A DNA stretch of 64,000 nucleotides from Metallumcola ferriviriculae (GCF_035573695.1 NZ_CP121694.1:534501-598500); one strand, 5' to 3'; numbered from the stretch's first letter, positions 26,437-37,467 are shown. The notes: generated by a model not told the origin, from the sequence alone. A program made the numbers and translations.

Positions 26437-27795
26437 CTAGTTACTTCTTTCCGGGAGCAGCACCTTTATCAGGTTATTGTCAGCATCCCAAGCCAGCTTG
26501 TACCCTAAAGCAGCAGCTGCAGTGCGTAAAGGGAGATAGGACCTGCCATTAATAATAAAAGCACTTTGATTGCCCACATTTTTTAATGGACGCACCGGAA
26601 AAACAATTTCTGTATCTTTATGAGAGAGCTGGATACTGCGTTCCCCAGGCTGCCACATTAAAGATGCTCCCAGAAGGTCCCGTAAGGATGCGGTCGAGAC
26701 GTAGGTAGTACCATTTATCAGGTAGACCCTGTCAGTGATGTTGAAGAGTTCTTTATCTTTTTCCCCTTCCAGGTTTTTTGATATGTCACTGAGAAAATTC
26801 TCGTCGTCTATCAGGTTTGAATAGTTGCTTAAAATATCCATATTATCAGTCAAGGCATAATTGTTGATACGCCTATCGATGGGGGCGTTGATTAGGTTAT
26901 TGACATCGAAATAGAAGATAGATTTCACTCGGGGGTACTTTGAACGGATACCCGTGTACATCCGGGAAAGCTTATCGATGGCAAAGGATTGATAATGTTT
27001 GCTATCGGTGATGGTATAATGAGTGACTCCGAATTCCGATATTTGAATGGGTTTTTTTCGACTAAAAGTGTTGTAGACGAAATCGAGAAGCTCCAGCGGA
27101 TCCTCGTGGGCTGCAGGAGAGTTTATGTCATTATTATGATAGATTACATTGTAGATATTAACTCCTACCCAGTCTACATAATCATCCCCGGGATAATAAT
27201 CCGTTACTGTAGCTGTGGGGAAAGTAAAGACAGTCCACACCATGATAACATTAGGCGCCTCTTCCGCCATTACATCATGCACCAACCGCCATTTTTCAAT
27301 GTATTCTTTCGGGTTGCCGCTATAAGGGGCCCAAGTTCCATTCATCTCGGATGCGAAGCGCAGAAAGACGGGCACCCCGGTGGAAGACAACTTTTTAGCG
27401 AAATCTCTTAGGTATGCATTATCCTTGATCTCATCTAAACCCCTGTTTGGTTCCCAGGCCAGGTGGGGTACTGCACCTGCCTCTTCAACGTCGTCAAACC
27501 ATTGCTGAGGGAATTGATGCCCATATCCTGAGTAAAGAAAAAAGGAAGCATGCTTTTTACCGGTCAATCGGTTAAATTCCGACATGCTGCCGTTAATTAA
27601 AGTATCCTGTAATACATACGCACCCAGGTATGTGCCCTGAACGGGTTCAAACTTCCCTAATTTATAATTGTTCACTTCCGCCAGCACTCTTGGGGCAGCG
27701 GGTCCCGCAGCTAAGGCGGGGCTTGGTACGGCCAGAAGCGCAGTTAATGCGGCTAATGTGAGTATTTTTGATAGTGTCACTATTATCGCTCCCAT
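26437..27795 (-). CDS. Secreted GH26-like glycosidase with copper-amine-oxidase-type domain
   Basis: A 452-residue exported protein. A signal peptide covers about residues 1-30 (ending ALAA). A TIM-barrel domain of GH26 (beta-mannanase-like) type covers about 40-330: FLRFASEMNG with Glu150 as likely acid/base and QISEFG with Glu254 as likely nucleophile. The last 100 residues (VYLINGTTYVSTASLRDLLG, RSYLPLRTAAAALGY) form a copper amine oxidase N-terminal-like domain, common on Firmicute surface proteins. The polysaccharide target is unknown. The minus-strand transcript runs on towards the small stress-type gene. Confidence 0.75.
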   Translation of the reverse strand: MGAIIVTLSKILTLAALTALLAVPSPALAAGPAAPRVLAEVNNYKLGKFEPVQGTYLGAYVLQDTLINGSMSEFNRLTGKKHASFFLYSGYGHQFPQQWFDDVEEAGAVPHLAWEPNRGLDEIKDNAYLRDFAKKLSSTGVPVFLRFASEMNGTWAPYSGNPKEYIEKWRLVHDVMAEEAPNVIMVWTVFTFPTATVTDYYPGDDYVDWVGVNIYNVIYHNNDINSPAAHEDPLELLDFVYNTFSRKKPIQISEFGVTHYTITDSKHYQSFAIDKLSRMYTGIRSKYPRVKSIFYFDVNNLINAPIDRRINNYALTDNMDILSNYSNLIDDENFLSDISKNLEGEKDKELFNITDRVYLINGTTYVSTASLRDLLGASLMWQPGERSIQLSHKDTEIVFPVRPLKNVGNQSAFIINGRSYLPLRTAAAALGYKLAWDADNNLIKVLLPERSN

Positions 27796-27872
27796 TAATT
27801 CAAAATAAAAGATTGCCTTGTCTAATTCGACAAGATGTACCGCTTTCCTGTTTAGTGTACTTCAATGAAAAT

Positions 27873-27898
27873 TAAAAAAACCACCCCGCAGGGTGGTT
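27873..27898 (-). terminator. Terminator of the deacetylase gene
   Basis: AACCACCC (27879-27886) pairs with GGGTGGTT (27891-27898) around CGCA. On the minus strand the stem is followed by TTTTTAAT, 20 bp after the deacetylase stop codon. Confidence 0.88.
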
Positions 27899-27918
27899 GC
27901 TGTACAGTCCTATAATAA

Positions 27919-29256
27919 TTACTGAATGGTAAAATAGTGTTCTGCTACTTTTTTGGCGGTAGTTTCAATTTCTACCATCTTTTTGAAATTATCCATCGTG
28001 GCATTGCTGGGTACCAAACTCCATTTGATATCGGTAAGCGGACTGCCGTAGAAATTTTCTTCCGAGCTGCTGTTTATGCGGAAAAAGTACCGATAACCGC
28101 TTTCTTTGGCTGCAATGAATGCGGTGGGTGTTTGTGGAGCCGGCCATGAAAGGGCCGTTGGTTTCGCGCCTGTTATCTCCTTAATTTTAGCATTAAGCTT
28201 TACAAAATCTTGCTTCAATCTCTCTCTATACGCTGTATCGCTTTCCTGAGAATTCTGGTAGAGCAGCTCTTTACTGTGCAGGTTGTAGCTGTGACTGGCG
28301 ATAGTGAACAATCCCGAGTCAGCCAGCTTCTCTAATTCCTGCCAGTTCATGGCCAGGGCAGAAGGCCCTGTTGAATTGTCCAGGAAGTTTCCTAGAGTAA
28401 ATAAAGCAGCTTTAAAATTAAGCTCTTTCAAAATGGGTAGTGCCCTGGTGTAGGTACTTTTATAGCCATCGCCAAAAGTAATAAGTACGGATTTCTCCGG
28501 CAGTTTTTGCCCTGTGGACATATAATTTGTCAGCTGTTCAAGGCGAATGGCTTGGTAACCGTTGCTGCTCAGGTACTGCATCTGCTTGCGAAAGTCAGCA
28601 AGACTTTCCGTATATAGGTTGACCTCTTTTGAGGCACTAATCTCGTGGTAAAGCAAGACGGGGACCCCTCTATTGTGCTGCTCTACTACATAATGATACC
28701 TTGCCGGTGCCAGCGGTTTGCTGTCTACTTTGGCCTGCCAGGTAATTTGCTGACTACCTTTTGACACCGGGTAATTTTCAAACGGTACGGCCACAGTTTT
28801 GCCGCCTGCATCTAATACCTTGATAGTAATAAATGCGCTGGTATCCATGTTAAAATCAAATGAAACTTCTTGTGAAGTTACTTCTTTCTCTTCTTCGGAC
28901 TTCGACGATGTATTTTCTGTGCCATCGTCCTTTGCTGTAATTTCATCATTGCTGCTAGTTTCATGTTTTTCTTCATCAATTTCCGGTTTATCCGGTGCAT
29001 CGGGCTCTACAGCCGTTTCGGCTTGAACCGGCTGTTCTGTTGCTTCCGCCTCATTTGCCGGAACTTCCACATTATCTTTATGTTGGGAGTCGGTGTTATC
29101 GTCATCCGCATGAGTTGTCACGTCGATGGTTTGTTCATGACCATGGCCCGTTTCTTCCGGGCCGAAAATATCCACACCAATAATGGAAAGCCCTAACAAA
29201 AACGTGAGCGCAAATATCACCGTGCTGGTAATAAGTAAGGTTAACCAATACCGCAT
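27919..29256 (-). CDS. Membrane-anchored polysaccharide deacetylase-like protein
   Basis: A 445-residue protein. One N-terminal membrane helix spans about residues 4-27. An acidic low-complexity linker follows (about 33-130, rich in Glu, Asp, Thr, Ser), then an Ig-like/FlgD-type module (about 132-192), then a NodB-like domain. VPVLLYHEIS (198-207) and the metal histidines His322 and His327 in SHSYNLH are present. The usual TFDDG base motif reads TFGDG (260-264), so the first Asp is Gly. It may be catalytically weak or altered. ATG 29256 follows AAAGGGGGCGGTGAA. Confidence 0.78.
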   Translation of the reverse strand: MRYWLTLLITSTVIFALTFLLGLSIIGVDIFGPEETGHGHEQTIDVTTHADDDNTDSQHKDNVEVPANEAEATEQPVQAETAVEPDAPDKPEIDEEKHETSSNDEITAKDDGTENTSSKSEEEKEVTSQEVSFDFNMDTSAFITIKVLDAGGKTVAVPFENYPVSKGSQQITWQAKVDSKPLAPARYHYVVEQHNRGVPVLLYHEISASKEVNLYTESLADFRKQMQYLSSNGYQAIRLEQLTNYMSTGQKLPEKSVLITFGDGYKSTYTRALPILKELNFKAALFTLGNFLDNSTGPSALAMNWQELEKLADSGLFTIASHSYNLHSKELLYQNSQESDTAYRERLKQDFVKLNAKIKEITGAKPTALSWPAPQTPTAFIAAKESGYRYFFRINSSSEENFYGSPLTDIKWSLVPSNATMDNFKKMVEIETTAKKVAEHYFTIQ

Positions 29257-29490
29257 TTCACCGCCCCCTTTCAATTTATAAATATTCAGCGCTCGCCAAA
29301 TTATTTCTAACAAGTTTTACTTCTACATTTGTGAAAAAATTCCTTTAAGGGTAATACAAAAAATGGACTGCGCTAATGATGGTTTTCTATAAATACATAA
29401 TCCCTACTTCCCGTTGACGGCGTATAAAATCGGCAGTAAAGTCGACATACTAGCAATGACTTTGGAAATAAACGCACAAGGGGTAAAATA

Positions 29491-31188
29491 ATGGAATTTA
29501 AAAATCTTTATCATAAATATCAAAATAGGGATCGTTATCGGGAAATTCTACATATTTTAGGTCGACATGGGTTTAGGTTTCTGCTGCAGCGTCGTGGTTT
29601 TCGTAGTATCGGCTATTGGAAACAAAAGGTGCTGCCCCATTATCCCAAGCCGGCGGTACTGTCGGAATATGAGGGGGAAATGACGCTGCCACGGCGCGTC
29701 CGATTTTTATTCGAGGAGCTGGGCCCCACTTTTATTAAGTTGGGCCAGATATTAAGTACCCGGCCGGATTTGGTGCCCAAAGAGTACGCCCAAGAACTTG
29801 GCGTACTTCAAGACGGGGTCATGCAGGAAAGCGCCAAGAAAATTCGACAACAGTTTATAAACAGCTGGGGGCGGCCCCCGGAAGAACTATTTCGCGAATT
29901 TGATTATCAACCGGCAGCTGCCGCGTCAATTGCCCAGGTGCATCGGGCGGTGCTCCCTGATGGCAGGGAAGTGGCGGTTAAGGTCCAGCGCAGCGACGTA
30001 AAAAAAGTGATGGAAAAGGACCTGACAATACTGCAGGACTTAGAAAAACTGCTGCAGCATTCTTTAGTTGGTAAGGTTTGCGATGTAGCGGAAATTAACC
30101 AGATATTATTCCGCCAAATTAAAAGGGAACTGGACTTTACTGTAGAGGCGCTGAACATGGAGCGATTCGAAGAGGTTTTAGCCGGTAGCGGCATTTTAGT
30201 TCCTCGAGTATATTGGAACTATATCTCTCAGCACATTCTCACCATGGATTGGGTGGATGGTCGGCCTGCCAAAGAAGCGCTAGTGGATTGCGAAGCAACA
30301 GAGGCAGGGGAAAAATTTGCCCAAAAAGTAATGTATACGGTCTTGCTGCCATTTTTTCGTCATGGCATCTTTCATGGTGATCCTCATCCCGGAAATGTTT
30401 TTTGGCTGGATGGTGGTGACTTGGCTTTGGTGGATTTTGGTATCACCGGGCGACTAGACCAGGAATTTCGTTTCACCATTGCGGAACTGATGCTGGCGAT
30501 AAACGAAAAAGATACTTGTTCGGTGGTAACCATTACCAAAAAAATAGGTAAGATGACACAACCAGTTAATGAAGAACACCTTTTCCAAGATGTTTCAGAG
30601 ATGTTGGACAGGGCAGCGGGGCTCAGCGGCAGCATTAGCTTCAGTTATCTAATCAACGGTATGATTGATATTGCCATTAATCATGGGATTAAAATGCCCG
30701 GCAGTTTCTTTTTATTGGGTAAGGCACTGCTTACCGCTGAAGGGCTGGCCCGACGTTTCCACCCTGATATCGATGTCGTAGATATATCCAGACCCTTGGC
30801 GTTGGCCTATATGAAGACACACTTCCAACCGGTTCTTACTCAGGAGAGGATTTATAAACAGGGCGCGGGTTTGTTACGGGGGATGCTTTCCTTTCCCCGA
30901 GATGTAGCTGAGGTAATTTCCGATCTCGCCAAGGGAGAATTAAGCATCGTTTTTATCCATCGCGGGCTGGAGGTGCTTTACGATAAACTGGATGCTGTAT
31001 CCACCAGATTGGCGATCAGTCTGATTATTGTGGCCATGATGGTCAGCTCCGCTTTGATTATCCATGCCGGGTCCGGGCCGGTGCTCAGCATGGGACTTCC
31101 TCTGCTGGGTTTAATAGGGTTTTCCGTGGCCGCCCTCTTAGGAGTATGGATGGTAATAGGGTTATTGCGGGACGGTAAAATCCGTTAA
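29491..31188 (+). CDS. ubiB: ABC1/UbiB-family atypical kinase
   Basis: A 565-residue protein kinase-like ATPase linked to isoprenoid-quinone synthesis or lipid homeostasis. Family marks: [14 protein letters not shown] (KxGQ motif, about 80-93), the Ala-rich loop [12 protein letters not shown], the VAVKVQR lysine, HGDPHPGN and VDFGITG. Two C-terminal membrane helices lie at about 507-530 and 536-558. AGGGG precedes ATG 29491. As the window also has mqnB-mqnD, a role with menaquinone is reasonable but not shown. Confidence 0.85.
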   Translation: MEFKNLYHKYQNRDRYREILHILGRHGFRFLLQRRGFRSIGYWKQKVLPHYPKPAVLSEYEGEMTLPRRVRFLFEELGPTFIKLGQILSTRPDLVPKEYAQELGVLQDGVMQESAKKIRQQFINSWGRPPEELFREFDYQPAAAASIAQVHRAVLPDGREVAVKVQRSDVKKVMEKDLTILQDLEKLLQHSLVGKVCDVAEINQILFRQIKRELDFTVEALNMERFEEVLAGSGILVPRVYWNYISQHILTMDWVDGRPAKEALVDCEATEAGEKFAQKVMYTVLLPFFRHGIFHGDPHPGNVFWLDGGDLALVDFGITGRLDQEFRFTIAELMLAINEKDTCSVVTITKKIGKMTQPVNEEHLFQDVSEMLDRAAGLSGSISFSYLINGMIDIAINHGIKMPGSFFLLGKALLTAEGLARRFHPDIDVVDISRPLALAYMKTHFQPVLTQERIYKQGAGLLRGMLSFPRDVAEVISDLAKGELSIVFIHRGLEVLYDKLDAVSTRLAISLIIVAMMVSSALIIHAGSGPVLSMGLPLLGLIGFSVAALLGVWMVIGLLRDGKIR

Positions 31189-31304
31189 AATGGACTTTTT
31201 AAAAAAATTTTGCAAGATTTGTTCGGATTGGTTAGTATTTATATATAAAGCCGCATTTTTATGTGGCATTTATATGCAAATATTCCAGTCGGGGAGCGTA
31301 ATAC

Positions 31305-31892
31305 ATGGATCGTTTGATGGATGAAGTGCTGGTGGGACTATGTCTTAATGGGGACCGAGAGGCATTTGCCGAAATAGTTCGCCGCTATCAAAAACAAATA
31401 TACAGTCTTACCTTCCGGCTAACCAATGATAGTATGGACGCTCAGGATTTGGCTCAGGAAGTTTTTCTTCACCTTTATCAGGTGCTGGAGAAATTTGATG
31501 GAAGCAGGAAGTTTTTTTCCTGGATGTACAAGGTAGCGACCAATTATTGCTACACGGCATTGCGGAAGAAGGCTCCTAATGAGATTTCGTTGGAAAAGAT
31601 TATCGATTTTACGCCGCTGAGGCCGGGTGACCACGGACAACCGGAAGACCAATGCGAGGTTAAAGAAACGCAGATGCTGGTGCGAGAAGCTATCAGCCAA
31701 CTGCCGGAAAAATATCGTATTCCGTTAGTGCTACGCTATCTTGAAGAGTTTAGTTACCGGCAGATATCTGATGCCATGGATGTCCCGGTGACTACGGTGG
31801 AGACAAGGCTCTATCGAGGGAAGGCGCTGCTGCAGAAGAAGCTGGCCATTGTATTGGAAAGGGGGGGACAAAATGAGATGTCAGGAAACTAA
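31305..31892 (+). CDS. ECF-type RNA polymerase sigma factor
   Basis: A 195-residue sigma factor. Region 2 (FAEIVRRYQKQIYSLTFRLT, DAQDLAQEVFLHLYQ) binds core polymerase and the -10 element. Region 4 (LPEKYRIPLVLRYLEEFSYR, VETRLYRGKALLQKK) binds the -35 element. There is no region 1 or 3, which fits the ECF class. The anti-sigma gene overlaps its end by 20 nt. The promoter region just upstream contains a GCCGCA/TGTGGC hairpin. The regulon is unknown. Confidence 0.9.
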   Translation: MDRLMDEVLVGLCLNGDREAFAEIVRRYQKQIYSLTFRLTNDSMDAQDLAQEVFLHLYQVLEKFDGSRKFFSWMYKVATNYCYTALRKKAPNEISLEKIIDFTPLRPGDHGQPEDQCEVKETQMLVREAISQLPEKYRIPLVLRYLEEFSYRQISDAMDVPVTTVETRLYRGKALLQKKLAIVLERGGQNEMSGN

Positions 31893-33585
31893 ACAGTACA
31901 TTTACAGTTATATAGACGGGTATTTGACTGAGTCCCAAGAGAAGACATTGTATCAGCATCTCTCTCTGTGTCCTTCCTGCCAAAATGAAATGAATGTGGC
32001 CCGGCGGGTAAATGAGCTGCTGGAGGAGAACTGCACCACCGTTGAACCACCGGCGAATTTTACCCGGATGGTGATGCAGCAAATACCCGGTGCCCCTGAG
32101 GTTGAGGAAAGCCCGGTCCAAAAGAGGCGTAACCCTAAAAATAAGTTTTCTGTCGCGGGATGGCTCAGTTCCATGTTGGACATGGAGACAAGGGTATTGT
32201 TGGCGGCATCATATTTTGTTATTTTTATTGCTATTGGTGTTTTATTTGTCTACGGCAGCAACCAATTAAATGCATTAACTCCCGCACAGCAAGGTCCCGG
32301 GCAGCAGCTATCTGGGGATATCCTTGATGAGGAAGAGACGACAAAGGGTAACGAAGGCCAAAAGAAGACGGATACGCAGGAAGGCATTAAACAGAGTAAT
32401 AACACTGATCCCAATGTAGTGGTACCGTCACCGGCAAAACCTGACCCCGATGACCGCGATGATAGATTATCAATTACTGATGATATAGATGTAGAAACAG
32501 TTTCTCCCACTGTTATCTTAACTCCGATGATAACGGACAACCGACTGAATAATATTCACCCTGCATGGGATAAAGATGGGAATATTGTTTACCTGTCTCA
32601 ACGTCGAGCCGGTGAAGAACGATATGCTGTCTGGAGGACTTCGGCTGATGGTAAGGGCGGAAAGACCATAGCAGCCGGGCAATATGGTTTGCCGGTGATG
32701 CATGGTGGGGGGATTTGGTCGCCCGACCGTTCGGAAATTGCTTATGTAACTGACCGCAACGGTTATATGGAAATATGGGTAGATGATTTATCGGGAAGAG
32801 GTACTAATCTGACCATTGATACCACTGGTAAGGCTGTAGAGCGGGCAAAAGATAGTAAAGACTTTTGGGCATATAGTCCGGTATGGTCATCTCAAGGCGA
32901 GATTGCTTATCTGACTACGCGGTCCGGCAATGTGGATATTATGGCTATTGATATTAACGGTACCAATCGGGTGGTTACCATGACCCCGGCGGTGGAGACT
33001 AATCCTGATTGGTCTCCGGATGGAGAGAAACTTGCGTATTTCCGCTCTATGACCGATGAAGAGGGCGAGACGACCAATCAAATTTATGTAGTAAATAAGG
33101 ACGGCAGTGACCCTCGGGCAGTGGTTTCTGACTTTGACGCTGCGTCGATGGTGCCGGCATGGCATCCTGACGGAAAGATGCTGGCAATAAATGCAGGCCA
33201 AATGAAGGAAGGTTCCCTGGAGAATAAGGGCATTTGGCTGGTTAACCTAGATAGCGGCACCGCTACTCAACTGACTAAAATAGGCGGCGGTGAGATGGTA
33301 TCATGGTCACCCGACGGCAGCAAGGTTGCTTTTACTGATACAAATGGTGTTTTGCATGTTCTTTATTTAAAAGAAGACCTGACAGTGGACGGTATTTATC
33401 GTATTATGCCGGGTTCCGAAGGTGAAACCAAGGTCTGGGTTGATTGGTCTGCTGACTCTAAACAAATGTTGTTTGACTGGGATAAATCGGGATCGGCTCG
33501 GGGCGTTTGGGCTGCTACCCTGCCCGTGGTAAAAAAGAATGAAAACCCTGCTGAAGCTAATACTACCAGGCAGATGTTTGAATAA
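31873..33585 (+). CDS. Anti-sigma factor with extracytoplasmic TolB-like beta-propeller
   Basis: A 570-residue membrane protein. The N-terminal zinc anti-sigma domain has His29-x3-Cys33-x2-Cys36 (QHLSLCPSCQ). A membrane helix spans about 108-128, a Thr/Asp/Pro-rich linker about 130-215, and then repeated TolB/PD40-type blades follow (PAWDKDGNIVYLS, SPDRSEIAYVT, PDWSPDGEKLAYF, PAWHPDGKMLAIN, VSWSPDGSKVAFT). The propeller should lie outside the membrane and act as a sensor or as a protein-binding surface. ATG 31873 follows AAAGGGGGG and overlaps the sigma gene. Confidence 0.85.
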   Translation: MRCQETKQYIYSYIDGYLTESQEKTLYQHLSLCPSCQNEMNVARRVNELLEENCTTVEPPANFTRMVMQQIPGAPEVEESPVQKRRNPKNKFSVAGWLSSMLDMETRVLLAASYFVIFIAIGVLFVYGSNQLNALTPAQQGPGQQLSGDILDEEETTKGNEGQKKTDTQEGIKQSNNTDPNVVVPSPAKPDPDDRDDRLSITDDIDVETVSPTVILTPMITDNRLNNIHPAWDKDGNIVYLSQRRAGEERYAVWRTSADGKGGKTIAAGQYGLPVMHGGGIWSPDRSEIAYVTDRNGYMEIWVDDLSGRGTNLTIDTTGKAVERAKDSKDFWAYSPVWSSQGEIAYLTTRSGNVDIMAIDINGTNRVVTMTPAVETNPDWSPDGEKLAYFRSMTDEEGETTNQIYVVNKDGSDPRAVVSDFDAASMVPAWHPDGKMLAINAGQMKEGSLENKGIWLVNLDSGTATQLTKIGGGEMVSWSPDGSKVAFTDTNGVLHVLYLKEDLTVDGIYRIMPGSEGETKVWVDWSADSKQMLFDWDKSGSARGVWAATLPVVKKNENPAEANTTRQMFE

Positions 33586-33645
33586 TAAGCAAAAGATTTT
33601 ATGGCCGAAAGTTTAACCGGTCATAAATGCAATTAACCCAAAGAG

Positions 33646-33676
33646 GGAAACCGCGGGACCATGTCCCGCGGTTTCC
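33646..33676. repeat. 14-bp GC-rich perfect hairpin
   Basis: GGAAACCGCGGGAC (33646-33659) and GTCCCGCGGTTTCC (33663-33676) surround a 3-nt loop. It lies 60 bp after the anti-sigma gene. No T-run follows, so it is not a classical terminator. It could block RNA decay or act with other factors. Confidence 0.75.
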
Positions 33677-33764
33677 TGTTGCCGAGAATTTTTAGAGAGA
33701 TTAGAAGTGGGTAATAATAGATAGACAATGATTTATTTTCCCTGAAAAATTGCATTGAGAATGT

Positions 33765-33783
33765 CTGTCAAGTTACTTGACAG
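33765..33783. promoter_or_regulatory. Palindrome overlapping a -35-like TTGACA upstream of argS
   Basis: CTGTCAAG (33765-33772) and CTTGACAG (33776-33783) form a perfect 8-bp palindrome around TTA. The right arm holds TTGACA (33777-33782), although the matching -10 is weak. The TGTCAAGTTA core is also found in the REP-type palindromes further on. Confidence 0.5.
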
Positions 33784-33840
33784 TATCTTGTTTAAAGTAT
33801 TAAGCTAATTATGAATTTTGTAGAAAATTGGCATTACCTG

Positions 33841-33872
33841 AAGGAGGTGTGCCCGCCACAGGCGGGATATAA
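33841..33872 (+). promoter_or_regulatory. argS ribosome-binding site with intervening hairpin
   Basis: AAGGAGGTG (33841-33849) lies 23 nt before GTG 33873, too far for normal initiation. CCCGCC (33852-33857) and GGCGGG (33861-33866) fold into a hairpin between them. Looping it out leaves an effective gap of about 8-9 nt. Confidence 0.6.
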
Positions 33873-35552
33873 GTGAACTTTTTTGCGGAAATTCAAAACC
33901 AATTGGTAAAAGAACTGCATATTGCTTTGGAGAATGCCCGGGATGCTGGTAAAATCAGCTTTGATACATTACCCGAATTTGTTGTAGAAGTACCGCGGGA
34001 AAAACAGCACGGGGATTTTGCCACCAACGTGGCCATGCTGTTGGCTAAGCAGGCCAAGATGTCTCCGCGCAGTATTGCTACCCTAATTGTAGAATATTTT
34101 CCTGCCGGGGATGACATAGAAAAATTAGAGATTGCCGGTCCTGGATTTATTAACTTTCGGTTGAAGAACAGATGGTTGTATCAAGTTGTACCTGAAGTGA
34201 TTGCCCGGGGTTGTGATTACGGCAACGGTGATATAGGTGCCGGACAAAAGGTTCAGGTGGAATTCGTCAGTGCTAATCCCACCGGTTTGCTACATATGGG
34301 TAATGCTCGAGGTGCGGCGCTGGGTGATTCCATTGCCAACCTGCTGAAAAAGGCAGGTTATGATGTCAGTCGAGAATTTTTTATTAATGACGCAGGCAAT
34401 CAAATAGAAAATTTTGCCCGTTCCTTGGAAGCGAGATACCTTCAGCAATTAGGGCAGGATGTACCCTTTCCCGACGAGGGATATCATGGCGCAGATATAA
34501 TAGATACTGTTAAAGGTTTCATTGACCAGGTGGGAGACAAGTATCTTAGCGTAGATGAAGAGCTAAGGCGGGAAATGTTGGTAAAGTATGCCCTGGATGA
34601 GAAGTTAACTGCTATTAGAGAAGTGTTGGGACAGTTTGGGGTAAAGTATGATATGTGGTTTAGTGAGCAATCTCTCCATGATTCAGGTGAGATCAACGAA
34701 ACTATTAAAAGAATGAATGAGCAGGGATACCTGGTGGAGCAGGATAATGCTCTTTGGTTCAAAGCCACCGAATTTGGTGAAGAAAAGGATGAGGTACTGG
34801 TTCGTTCTAATGGTATACCTACTTACTTTGCGGCGGACATTGCTTACCATCGCAATAAATTTGAACGAGGCTTTAAATGGGTGATTAACCTTTGGGGTGC
34901 CGACCACCACGGTCATGTCTCCCGCATGAAAGGAGCCATGCAGGCGCTGGGATACGACCCGGATAAGGTGCAGGTCGTGATCATGCAGCTGGTACGGCTC
35001 TTTCAGGGTGGAGAAAGTTTGCGGATGTCCAAACGTACCGGTAAATATATTACTCTAAGTGAATTAGTCGAAGAGGTGGGTCGTGATGCGGCGAGGTATT
35101 TCTTCGTTATGCGCGGTGCGGACAGCCACCTGGATTTTGATCTTGACCTAGCCAAATCTCAATCCCAGGATAACCCGGTTTACTATGTTCAGTATGCTCA
35201 TGCGCGAATTTGTAGTATGATACGCCAGGCGGAGGAAGAAGGACGAAATATTCCTGATGCAGCCGGGGTGGATTTTACCCTCTTACATGAAGACGCGGAA
35301 TTAGAATTGGTGCGTAAACTGGCTGAGTTTCCAGAAATAGTTGCGGGTGCGGCCCAGGCGCTAGAACCTCACCGCTTGACGCGCTATGCCCATGAATTGG
35401 CTGGCCAGTTTCACAGCTTCTACGGCCACTGTCGGGTGTTGGGTGATGACGTGGCACTAAGTGATGCCCGTATAACCCTGGTTCTCGCTGCTAGAATAGT
35501 ATTGAAAAATGTTTTATCATTAATCGGTGTTTCTGCTCCTGAAAGGATGTAG
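33873..35552 (+). CDS. argS: Arginyl-tRNA synthetase
   Basis: ArgRS charges tRNA-Arg. The 559-residue class I enzyme has the N-terminal tRNA-binding Add1 domain, VEFVSANPTGLLHMGNARGAA (HIGH equivalent HMGN, about 128-148), LRMSKRTGKY (KMSKS equivalent, near 386) and a C-terminal helical anticodon-binding domain ending GVSAPERM. The start is GTG 33873. Its SD is separated from it by a hairpin. The gene lies upstream of pyrG as in Bacillus, but rpoE is absent. Confidence 0.95.
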   Translation: MNFFAEIQNQLVKELHIALENARDAGKISFDTLPEFVVEVPREKQHGDFATNVAMLLAKQAKMSPRSIATLIVEYFPAGDDIEKLEIAGPGFINFRLKNRWLYQVVPEVIARGCDYGNGDIGAGQKVQVEFVSANPTGLLHMGNARGAALGDSIANLLKKAGYDVSREFFINDAGNQIENFARSLEARYLQQLGQDVPFPDEGYHGADIIDTVKGFIDQVGDKYLSVDEELRREMLVKYALDEKLTAIREVLGQFGVKYDMWFSEQSLHDSGEINETIKRMNEQGYLVEQDNALWFKATEFGEEKDEVLVRSNGIPTYFAADIAYHRNKFERGFKWVINLWGADHHGHVSRMKGAMQALGYDPDKVQVVIMQLVRLFQGGESLRMSKRTGKYITLSELVEEVGRDAARYFFVMRGADSHLDFDLDLAKSQSQDNPVYYVQYAHARICSMIRQAEEEGRNIPDAAGVDFTLLHEDAELELVRKLAEFPEIVAGAAQALEPHRLTRYAHELAGQFHSFYGHCRVLGDDVALSDARITLVLAARIVLKNVLSLIGVSAPERM

Positions 35553-35559
35553 CAATTTT

Positions 35560-35718
35560 ATGTGGCAAATTATTTTTTCCGCAGTGACGGGTATGGTGGT
35601 TGGCCTACTCTTTGCCATTCTACGATTACCTGTCCCCGCTCCACCCACAGTGGCTGGTGTGATGGGTATTGTGGGTATTTTTTTAGGATATCTGGTAGGA
35701 AAAAGATTTCTGCCTTAG
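35560..35718 (+). CDS. XapX-domain small membrane protein
   Basis: A 52-residue protein with two hydrophobic segments: IIFSAVTGMVVGLLFAIL, then the conserved RLPVPAPPTVAGVMGIVGIF with a final LGYLVGKRF. The PxPAPPTxxGxxGIxG pattern is typical of XapX (DUF1427) proteins, whose function is unknown. ATG 35560 follows GAAAGGATG and lies 8 bp after argS, so it is probably co-transcribed with it. Confidence 0.8.
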   Translation: MWQIIFSAVTGMVVGLLFAILRLPVPAPPTVAGVMGIVGIFLGYLVGKRFLP

Positions 35719-35788
35719 TGAGGCGCCTATACAGTCGGCGCTTATCCGATCGGACCGTTCTTTTGGGGTTTCCTCTTGGATAACAATC

Positions 35789-35818
35789 TTGACGGAGCAT
35801 TACGATAAGGGATAGAAT
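35789..35818 (+). promoter_or_regulatory. pyrG promoter
   Basis: TTGACG (35789-35794) and TAGAAT (35813-35818) with an 18-nt spacer. The start would be near 35825, in ATGAGG, giving a leader of about 30 nt. The GGG start and attenuator used for reiterative control of Bacillus pyrG are not seen. Confidence 0.55.
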
Positions 35819-35835
35819 AAATGAGGTTAATTTAA

Positions 35836-37467
<1,632 letters not shown>

